Shown piece by piece: positions 13,971 to 19,452 of a stretch of 19,452 bases of DNA. Position 1 is the first letter of the stretch, and each line of letters starts with the position of its first letter. Below the pieces are notes generated by a model that saw nothing but the letters and a program-made list of their open reading frames with translations, did no database searches and had not been told where the DNA came from. The stretch lies in assembly GCA_023412455.1 (NCBI GenBank), contig JAEYNQ010000311.1, forward strand, positions 1-19,452, read 5' to 3'. Origin of the DNA: Bacillota bacterium (GTDB lineage: Bacteria > Bacillota > Clostridia > Lachnospirales > Cellulosilyticaceae). Position numbers and translations under genes: made by a program.

Positions 13971-14684
13971 ATGATGCAAAGAGTGAAAAAAGCTGAAGAA
14001 ATGACACAGGAGGAATGGGCACGATACATTGATTATTCTGTTTTAAAGCCAGAATTTACAGAAGAGGAGATAGTAGAATTAACAAAGGATGGAGTTAGGT
14101 TAGGTTGTGCCACTATATGCATTAATCCTGGGTATGTAAGCTTATGTGAACCTTATGTAGAAGGAAGTAGCACTAAACTGTGTCCAGTATGTGATTTCCC
14201 TTTTGGAACAAGCTCAACAGAAGCCAAGGTAAAGCAAATAGAGATTGTAGCACGCTATGAGTCAGTAAAAGAAATAGATGTAGTTGCTAATTATGGTTGG
14301 ATTAGAAGCAGTAGGTATGATAAGGTAAAAGAAGATCTAGAGGCTTGTACAGAAATAGCACATCGATATGCTAAGCAGATAAAAGTTATATTTGAAACAG
14401 ATGCCTTGAATGAAGAACAAATCAGAAAGACGTGTCAATGTTGTGTGGAAGTAGGGGTAGATTTCATAAAAACCAGTACAGGTTTCTTGACAGGATTTGA
14501 AGCAAACGGGGCTACACCAGAAGTGATTCAGCTCATGCTAGAAGAAGTAAAAGGGAAATGCAAGGTGAAGGGAAGTGGATGTATTAGAACCAGAGAACAT
14601 TTTCTAGAACTGATAAATAAAGGTATAGATCGTATGGGAATAGGTTATAAATCTGTTCCTATAGTGCTTGGTATAAAAAAATAA
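13971..14684 (+). CDS. DeoC-like class I aldolase, diverged from deoxyribose-phosphate aldolase
   Basis: A 237-aa TIM-barrel aldolase of the DeoC/LacD family, which forms a Schiff base on lysine. The three catalytic positions are kept: Asp103 (EIDVVANYG), the Schiff-base Lys167 (DFIKTSTGF) and Lys200 (KVKGSGCIRT). Surrounding motifs differ from classical DeoC. IDHTLLKP is IDYSVLKP; the MVINIG-type motif is VVANYG; KASGGIRT is KGSGCIRT. The phosphate-binding GTSSG near the C-terminus is GIGYKS. A changed phosphate site suggests a different or non-phosphorylated substrate, so I do not assign deoC. No deoxynucleoside genes (deoA, deoB, deoD, cdd) lie beside it. The start follows GGAGATAGGG; a second ATG is one codon in. 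The divergent AraC-type gene probably controls it. Confidence 0.85.
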   Translation: MMQRVKKAEEMTQEEWARYIDYSVLKPEFTEEEIVELTKDGVRLGCATICINPGYVSLCEPYVEGSSTKLCPVCDFPFGTSSTEAKVKQIEIVARYESVKEIDVVANYGWIRSSRYDKVKEDLEACTEIAHRYAKQIKVIFETDALNEEQIRKTCQCCVEVGVDFIKTSTGFLTGFEANGATPEVIQLMLEEVKGKCKVKGSGCIRTREHFLELINKGIDRMGIGYKSVPIVLGIKK

Positions 14685-14697
14685 TAATTATATAACT

Positions 14698-14757
14698 ATA
14701 AAAGTAGGACAAGATGCAACCATACATCCAAGTTCTGCTTTTATCTTGCTTTTATAG
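14698..14757 (+). terminator. Terminator of the DeoC-like gene with an alternative outer stem
   Basis: ATAAAAGTAGGAC (14698-14710) pairs with GTTCTGCTTTTAT (14732-14744, two G-U pairs). A small internal loop leads to an inner GATG/CATC stem (14713-14716 with 14725-14728), and CTTGCTTTTATAG follows as a T-rich tail. A competing perfect 17-bp stem joins 14688-14704 to 14749-14765. Confidence 0.65.
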
Positions 14758-14822
14758 TTATATAAAAAATTTTAGAAAAATTTACTTATAAGAATTATCT
14801 TTCAAGAACTGGGAATATTTAT

Positions 14823-14828
14823 TATAAT
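14823..14828 (+). promoter_or_regulatory. Possible -10 box of the degV gene
   Basis: TATAAT lies 37 bp before the GTG start of the DegV gene. A weak -35 (TTTCAA, 14800-14805) sits 17 bp upstream. This is the only good -10 candidate in the gap. Confidence 0.45.
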
Positions 14829-14864
14829 AGAAGAAGAATATATTCTAAGATAGGGGGGGAAGAT

Positions 14865-15731
14865 GTGAAAACGATATTAGTGACAGATTCGTGTTGTGAT
14901 TTACCTTACAGTTATGTGGAAGAGAATAATATTATTGTGCTTTCATTAACTGTCCATTTAAAGGAAGAGGAAATAAAAGATGATCTAGGAAAATCTCTAG
15001 ATTATAAGGCGTTTTACAATCTAATAAGACAGGGAGAAATGCCTACAACTTCTCAGGTAAATGAATATGAGTTTGAAAGCGTTTTTAAAGAATATGCCAA
15101 TGAGGAGACAAGCATTATCTATATTGGTTTTTCGTCGGTTTTAAGTGGTTGTGTTAATAGTGCGAACTTAGCTTGTAAAGAGGTGCTAGAACAACATCCT
15201 AATTGGGATATTACAGTGATTGACAGTAAGTCAGCATCTCTTGGACAAGGGCTACTTGTTTATTATGCTTGTGAATTTCTTAAACAAGGAAAAGACAAAG
15301 ATTTTGTGGTCAATTGGATAGAGGAAAATAAGCTTAAAGTCAATCACTGGATTACTGTAGAAGATTTAACCCACTTGTATAGAGGGGGGCGTGTCTCTAA
15401 GACAGCAGCCACCTTTGGTTCTCTTCTTAGTATTAAGCCTATTTTACACGTAGATGATGAAGGACGACTTACTGCTGTTTCAAAGGTACAAGGCAGGAAA
15501 AGGTCCTTAAAAGATTTATTGGATAGAGTCCAAAAGAATATTATAGCGCCAGAAGAACAAGTAGTATTTATAAGCCATGGAGATTGTGAAGAAGAAATTC
15601 AAGAGCTCAAAGAACGATTATTGAAGGAAATAGGTGTTAAAGAAGTCATTACCCACTGTATTGGACCAGTTGTTGGTTCCCATGCAGGTCCTGGAACAGT
15701 TGCTTTATTCTTTAGAGGAAATAGCAGATAA
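14865..15731 (+). CDS. DegV-family fatty-acid-binding protein
   Basis: A 288-aa DegV-family protein. Such proteins bind a long-chain fatty acid; the related FakB presents it to the FakA kinase. Family motifs appear in order: VTDSCCDLP (family TDSTSDLP), TTSQVNEYEF, SSVLSGCVNSA, VIDSKSASLGQGLLV, THLYRGGRVSKTAA, LLSIKPIL, SHGD and GPVVGSHAGPGTVALFF. The lipid-carboxylate contacts (Thr/Ser of TSQ and of SSVLSG) are kept. Translation must start at GTG (14865): the ATG at 14863 reads straight into a stop, so the bases ATGTGA place the two codons in different frames. A G-rich site (14853-14860) precedes it. No fakA is in view, so a fatty-acid kinase partner must be elsewhere. It is monocistronic here. 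Confidence 0.92.
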   Translation: MKTILVTDSCCDLPYSYVEENNIIVLSLTVHLKEEEIKDDLGKSLDYKAFYNLIRQGEMPTTSQVNEYEFESVFKEYANEETSIIYIGFSSVLSGCVNSANLACKEVLEQHPNWDITVIDSKSASLGQGLLVYYACEFLKQGKDKDFVVNWIEENKLKVNHWITVEDLTHLYRGGRVSKTAATFGSLLSIKPILHVDDEGRLTAVSKVQGRKRSLKDLLDRVQKNIIAPEEQVVFISHGDCEEEIQELKERLLKEIGVKEVITHCIGPVVGSHAGPGTVALFFRGNSR

Positions 15732-15737
15732 GGAGAT

Positions 15738-15851
15738 AAAAAAGAAGCCATTCTAAACAAGTTGTGAATGGACCTCTAAAGGTTAGAACGGATAGATAGT
15801 CTAACCTTTAGAGGCCAATACATGGGAGTGTTTAGGGGGCTTCTCTTTTTT
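15738..15851. terminator. Branched bidirectional terminator between degV and the thrE pair
   Basis: An outer stem joins 15738-15749 (AAAAAAGAAGCC) to 15839-15851 (GGCTTC, a one-base gap, then TTTTTT). It encloses a perfect 15-bp hairpin (15773-15787 with 15800-15814) and a short hairpin CCATTC/GAATGG (15748-15753 with 15766-15771, sharing two bases with the outer stem). T runs face both flanking genes. Confidence 0.6.
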
Positions 15852-15864
15852 GATGTTCATTATT

Positions 15865-16302
15865 TTAAACTTTTTTAGGGCGCCAAAGGAGAGGGAGTAG
15901 GGAAATAATAACAATGGCTCCTGCTATAACGCCAGCTAGTTCAAAGGTGAGAATAGCATATTCTATAGCTTTGGAATAGTTAGCAGTTAAAAGTGAAAAC
16001 ATTGTACGATAGAGCCCTAACCCAGGAACAAGAGGGATAATACCTGCAATGAGAAAGACGGTAACAGGTGTCTTGCGGGTACGGGCTAAAATATAAGAAA
16101 TCTGTGTCACTAAAAGGGTGGCAAGAAAAGTAGAAATAACTGATGAGAAACCTACTTGTTCGCCAATAAGATAGATGGCCCAACCAGTAGACCCTACTAA
16201 TCCACAAATCAGAAGATGCTTTTTTTGAATATGAAAGACGATAGAGAATCCGATGGTGGAAATATAGGCACTAACTAGACTTATTATAAAATGAGCAATC
16301 AT
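15865..16302 (-). CDS. Threonine/serine exporter, small ThrE subunit (ThrE_2/DUF3815)
   Basis: A 145-aa membrane protein with about four to five hydrophobic helices. It matches the C-terminal half of ThrE, the threonine/serine exporter, which in many Firmicutes is split into two genes. A family segment is GIIPLVPGLGLYRTMF, the PGxGLYR-type motif of this half. I start at the ATG at 16302: its ATGA overlaps the stop of the upstream gene by four bases, and GGAGGG sits just before it. A longer frame to 16320 lacks this support. The overlap implies translational coupling and equal amounts of the two subunits. Direction and substrate are inferred from family only; threonine or serine export, or import in some bacteria, is possible. 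Confidence 0.88.
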   Translation of the reverse strand: MIAHFIISLVSAYISTIGFSIVFHIQKKHLLICGLVGSTGWAIYLIGEQVGFSSVISTFLATLLVTQISYILARTRKTPVTVFLIAGIIPLVPGLGLYRTMFSLLTANYSKAIEYAILTFELAGVIAGAIVIISLLPLLWRPKKV

Positions 16303-17081
16303 AAAAACCCTCCAATCCAAAAGCCAAAGCTAAGAGAGATACCTACCCCAGCTGCTAAAGCTACAGCTACAAGAAGAGCCTCTGTAGCCCTGGAAATACC
16401 TGATAAAAGTTCATCCCCAATAGCATCGCGTACAGCATTGGTAAAAGCTACACCAGGTAAAAGAGGCATAATACATCCAATGACAATGGGCTCTATATTC
16501 ATGTGTTCACCTAAGATAAAAGAGGCACATATAACGCTGCTTCCAATAAAAAGAGAACAAATAAAAAGAACAAAGTAGTTAACAATTTCTTTATAGGTAA
16601 GGCGAGCATGTAAGAACCCTACCACCAATCCAATAAGGAAAGAAAGACAGAAGTCCACCTTATTCCCTTTAAACATAATAGAAAAAAAGGCACAACTGAT
16701 ACCCGTCCAAAGGGTAACCGTCCTTGGAGAATAAGTCGTTAGATTTTCGATTTTTTTAAGGCTTAAGGAGGCTTCTTCCAAGGAGATTTTTCCTAAGACA
16801 TAATCACGAGAAAGCTGATTAATCAGCTCTACACGGTCTAAACGTGTCCTGCGATTTTTAACACGAGATACTTTAGTACATATACAAAAATGAGCATCCT
16901 CAACTGTTACCATGATCCCTGTGGGAATAACAAAGGTATCAACGGTTTGGAAGTGACTTGCTTTTAAAAGACGTGTAATGGTATCTTCCACACGATAGAT
17001 TTCAGCCCCACTTTTTAGCATTAATTCTCCAGCACTTACTGCAAAATTAAGTAACTGTTCATGCGAAGACGTTTTCTTCAT
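16299..17081 (-). CDS. Threonine/serine exporter, large ThrE subunit (ThrE_1/DUF1212)
   Basis: A 260-aa protein. A soluble N-terminal domain of about 120 residues begins with the family motif AGELMLKSGAEIYRVEDTI and includes PTGIMVTVED. About five membrane helices follow. The last part carries the diagnostic PGVAFTNAVRDAIGDELLSGI. This is the N-terminal half of ThrE as a separate gene and pairs with the small subunit that overlaps its stop. AGAGGAG precedes the ATG. With a threonine ammonia-lyase gene elsewhere in the window, the cell may both degrade and export excess threonine, but the genes are 11 kb apart and not co-transcribed. The family is secure; the transported amino acid is inferred. 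Confidence 0.92.
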   Translation of the reverse strand: MKKTSSHEQLLNFAVSAGELMLKSGAEIYRVEDTITRLLKASHFQTVDTFVIPTGIMVTVEDAHFCICTKVSRVKNRRTRLDRVELINQLSRDYVLGKISLEEASLSLKKIENLTTYSPRTVTLWTGISCAFFSIMFKGNKVDFCLSFLIGLVVGFLHARLTYKEIVNYFVLFICSLFIGSSVICASFILGEHMNIEPIVIGCIMPLLPGVAFTNAVRDAIGDELLSGISRATEALLVAVALAAGVGISLSFGFWIGGFL

Positions 17082-17110
17082 AATAACTCCTCTATTTAAT
17101 AATTTTCTTA

Positions 17111-17139
17111 AGTATACTCTCTCTTTATTAGGGTGTAAA
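17111..17139 (-). promoter_or_regulatory. Sigma-A promoter of the thrE pair
   Basis: On the reverse strand TTTACA (17139-17134), a 17-bp spacer and TATACT (17116-17111) form a near-consensus promoter about 30 bp before the large-subunit start codon. Confidence 0.8.
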
Positions 17140-17191
17140 GCAAACTAAAATTAAAAAAATACATTTTGAATTTCAAATTATACATAAAAGG

Positions 17192-17221
17192 TTGAAAGAT
17201 GAAGAATAATGATGTTATGAT
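17192..17221 (+). promoter_or_regulatory. Extended -10 promoter of iorAB
   Basis: TTGAAA (17192-17197), an 18-bp spacer and TATGAT (17216-17221). The bases TGT directly before the -10 box make an extended TGn element, which offsets the imperfect -35. Divergent from the thrE promoter. Confidence 0.7.
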
Positions 17222-17269
17222 GAAATAAGATTGCAAAAATTGATAGTTATTAATAAAAGGAGGATTGTA

Positions 17270-18997
17270 ATGAAAAAGTTAATGCTTGGAAATGAGGCCA
17301 TTGCTAGAGGTGTTTATGAAGCAGGAGTAACTGTAGCAACAGCTTATCCTGGAACACCTAGTACTGAAATTACAGAGCTAATTGCTAAATATGATGATAT
17401 ATATGCTGAGTGGGCACCCAATGAAAAGGTGGCTATGGAAGTGGCTATAGGAAGCTCTTTTGCGGGTGCAAGAAGTGTAGTAGCTATGAAGCATGTAGGA
17501 CTTAACGTTGCAGCAGATCCACTCTTTACACTAGCTTATACAGGAGTAAATGCTGGATTTGTAGCTTTTGTAGCAGATGACCCTGGTATGCATAGTTCAC
17601 AAAATGAACAAGATACCCGTATGGTAGCCAGAGCTGCCAATGTTCCTGTTCTCGAACCTTCAGATAGTAAAGAATGTAAAGAGTATGTTAAATTAGGCAT
17701 GGAATTGAGTGAAAAATATGATACACCTGTTATCATCCGGTTAACTACCCGTGTTTCTCACTCCCAAGGTATTGTAGAGATGGAGGAGAGACAAGAAGTA
17801 GTTTTGAAGGATTATAAGAAGGATATTGCAAAATATGTTATGACACCTGGGAATGCCAAACCTCGTCACATCGTAGTGGAAAACCGTATGAATAAACTGG
17901 CTCAAGATAGCAAGGAACTCGGTTTATACACTATAGAAGAGACTGACAGTGAAATAGGTATTATTACCAGCGGTATTAGTTATCACTATGTGAAAGAGTC
18001 AGGTGTTAAAGCCAATATTATGAAGCTTGCTTTAGTTAACCCTCTTCCTTTAGAGGCTATTAAAGCTTTTGCCAGTTCATTTAAAGAAATATACATAGTA
18101 GAGGAATTAGAGCCTGTTATCGAAGAACAAGTGAAGGCCCTAGGAATAAATGCTAAGGGTAAAGAACTCTTTGGAAGACAAGGAGAAATTACAGTACGAA
18201 AAATCAAAGAAGCTTTTGGGCTAGAAGTACCTGAGTTAAGAGAAGCAAAGAGTTTACCAGGTAGACCTCCTGTACTTTGTCCAGGCTGCCCACATCGTGG
18301 GGTTTATACAGTGATTAAAAAGTTAGGCTTAACAGTTATGGGGGATATTGGGTGCTATACACTCGGGGCTATGCCTCCTCATCATGCTATTGATGCTTGT
18401 GTCTGTATGGGAGCCAGTGTAGGTATGGCTCATGGTATGGAAAAAGCCCGTGGCAAGGAATTTAGTAAAAAAGTTATTGGTATTATAGGGGATTCTACTT
18501 TTATCCATTCTGGCATTACTGGCCTTATAGATATTGTCTATAATAAGGGGATGTCCACTCTTGTTATTGCGGATAACTCAATTACCGGCATGACAGGACA
18601 TCAACATAATCCATCAACAGGTAAAACCTTAAAGGGAGAAGCTACTTATGCTATCGATTTAGTAGCCCTTTGTAAGGCCATAGGTATTCCTAATGTGGTA
18701 ACAGTAGATGCCTATGATATGAAGGCTGTAGAAAAGGCCTTAAAACAAGAAATCGCTAAGGAAGAGCCTTCTGTTATTATTACTAAGGCCCCTTGTAAAC
18801 TGATTATAAAAGAAAAATGGGATGTTTTCCAAGTAGAAGAAGACAAGTGTATCAACTGTGGTCTATGCTTGAAGTTAGGTTGTCCTGCTATTCAAAAAGG
18901 AGAAAAAGCAACAACTATTAATCATGCACTTTGTGCAGGATGTGGACTTTGTACCTCCACTTGTCCTAAAGATGCCATTAATAGAGGGGGGAAATAA
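17270..18997 (+). CDS. iorA: Indolepyruvate:ferredoxin oxidoreductase, alpha subunit
   Basis: A 575-aa subunit of IOR, which oxidatively decarboxylates aryl-pyruvates from aromatic amino acids to aryl-acetyl-CoA, passing electrons to ferredoxin. The N-terminal domain carries AYPGTPSTEITE and EWAPNEKVAMEVAIGSS. The thiamine-diphosphate domain holds CPGCPHRGVY, MGDIGCYTLG and GDSTFIHSG...ADNSITGMTGHQ. Two ferredoxin-like clusters close the protein: CINCGLCLKLGCP and CAGCGLCTSTCP. The order and length are those of archaeal and clostridial IorA. I start at the ATG at 17270, directly after AAAGGAGG; a TTG at 17231 opens the same frame but lacks support. iorB begins two bases after the stop. Oxygen sensitivity of this enzyme fits an anaerobe. 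Confidence 0.96.
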   Translation: MKKLMLGNEAIARGVYEAGVTVATAYPGTPSTEITELIAKYDDIYAEWAPNEKVAMEVAIGSSFAGARSVVAMKHVGLNVAADPLFTLAYTGVNAGFVAFVADDPGMHSSQNEQDTRMVARAANVPVLEPSDSKECKEYVKLGMELSEKYDTPVIIRLTTRVSHSQGIVEMEERQEVVLKDYKKDIAKYVMTPGNAKPRHIVVENRMNKLAQDSKELGLYTIEETDSEIGIITSGISYHYVKESGVKANIMKLALVNPLPLEAIKAFASSFKEIYIVEELEPVIEEQVKALGINAKGKELFGRQGEITVRKIKEAFGLEVPELREAKSLPGRPPVLCPGCPHRGVYTVIKKLGLTVMGDIGCYTLGAMPPHHAIDACVCMGASVGMAHGMEKARGKEFSKKVIGIIGDSTFIHSGITGLIDIVYNKGMSTLVIADNSITGMTGHQHNPSTGKTLKGEATYAIDLVALCKAIGIPNVVTVDAYDMKAVEKALKQEIAKEEPSVIITKAPCKLIIKEKWDVFQVEEDKCINCGLCLKLGCPAIQKGEKATTINHALCAGCGLCTSTCPKDAINRGGK

Positions 18998-18998
18998 A

Positions 18999-19452
18999 AT
19001 GACAAAGAATATACTTATTGTAGGTGTAGGTGGACAAGGAACACTTTTAACAGGTCGTATTATTGGGAATTATGCCATGAGCAAAAATTATGATGTCAAG
19101 ATGTCAGAAGTACATGGTATGGCCCAACGTGGTGGAAGTGTGGTGATGCAGGTTAAATATGGCGACAAGGTTTATTCACCATTGGTAGAATTAGGTGAAG
19201 CAGATATTATTTTTGCCTTTGAGAAGCTAGAGGCTCTTCGTTATATGCCTTTCCTTAAAAAAGATGGTGTGGTAATAGCCAATACCCAACGTATTGATCC
19301 TATGCCAGTTGTTATGGGAGCTGCGTCTTATCCTGATCAGATCATAGAAGAAATCAAAGCAACTTGTGAGCACGTATGCCTCATAGATGCCTTAACAATC
19401 GCAGAAGAAATTGGAAATGTAAAGGTTGTTAATATCATTATGCTAGGAGCTT
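18999..19452 (+). CDS. iorB: Indolepyruvate:ferredoxin oxidoreductase, beta subunit (partial)
   Basis: The 5' 454 bases of iorB, running off the window end; 151 codons are seen, against roughly 190-200 for a full IorB. The reading begins MTKNILIVGVGGQGTLL, the glycine-rich start of the gamma-type domain of 2-oxoacid:ferredoxin oxidoreductases. It continues with MSEVHGMAQRGGSVVMQV, the family hallmark, then GEADIIFAFEKLEALRYMPF. It starts one base after the iorA stop, with AGAGGGGGG (18983-18990) lying inside the end of iorA as its ribosome binding site, so the two are co-translated. With IorA it forms the active heterodimer or higher oligomer. No internal stop or frameshift is seen in the visible part. 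Confidence 0.93.
   Translation, partial: MTKNILIVGVGGQGTLLTGRIIGNYAMSKNYDVKMSEVHGMAQRGGSVVMQVKYGDKVYSPLVELGEADIIFAFEKLEALRYMPFLKKDGVVIANTQRIDPMPVVMGAASYPDQIIEEIKATCEHVCLIDALTIAEEIGNVKVVNIIMLGA

Noticed and set aside
17536..18207. Reverse-strand open frames inside iorA
   Set aside because: iorA is a clear full-length gene with every motif; the antisense frames have no family resemblance.

Overview
The window looks like chromosomal DNA of a low-G+C, Gram-positive anaerobe of the class Clostridia, plausibly Lachnospirales/Cellulosilyticum-like. The evidence is AT-rich sequence, strong AGGAGG-type ribosome binding sites, compact operons, an oxygen-sensitive-type indolepyruvate:ferredoxin oxidoreductase, DegV and split ThrE proteins, and a mother-cell sporulation-type promoter. 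The genus is inference. No rRNA, tRNA, CRISPR array, insertion sequence or phage gene was seen. Twenty-one protein genes are called, the last cut by the window edge.

Layout. 46-624: a cyclase-family (kynurenine formamidase-like) metal hydrolase. 788-3669: a forward run of HAD phosphatase, an unknown coiled-coil protein, a YbaK/EbsC-type aminoacyl-tRNA deacylase and exonuclease III, ending in an unusual bidirectional terminator built on four tandem 11-bp units. 3802-5022 (reverse): threonine ammonia-lyase with a C-terminal ACT domain. 5272-6765: a DHH/DHHA1 phosphoesterase with a long C-terminal extension that looks like a duplicated module. 7000-10279: a five-gene cell-envelope operon (PadR repressor, HAAS-domain membrane protein, DUF4097 repeat protein, polytopic membrane protein, RseC-like Cys-rich membrane protein), read from a promoter lying inside a perfect 17-bp inverted repeat.

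10373-12822: two divergent genes I cannot assign to a named family. One is a 398-aa protein (reverse) with propeller-like sequence texture. The other is a 355-aa protein with 34 cysteines whose upstream region matches the sigma-K consensus exactly, suggesting a spore-surface role. 12944-14684: an AraC-type regulator divergent from a diverged DeoC-like aldolase, with direct repeats just upstream of the aldolase -10 box. 14865-15731: a DegV fatty-acid-binding protein. 15865-17081 (reverse): the two halves of a ThrE-type threonine/serine exporter, translationally coupled. 17270-end: iorA and the start of iorB.

How the genes fit together. Amino-acid metabolism recurs: threonine deamination, threonine/serine export and 2-oxoacid oxidation (IorAB). 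The PadR operon reads as a self-contained envelope-stress module. The 10373-12822 pair is the most likely place for an undescribed function. All convergent gene pairs are separated by long, nearly perfect hairpins that can act in both directions. Starts for nine genes were placed from the ribosome binding site rather than the longest reading frame where the two differ or were ambiguous.
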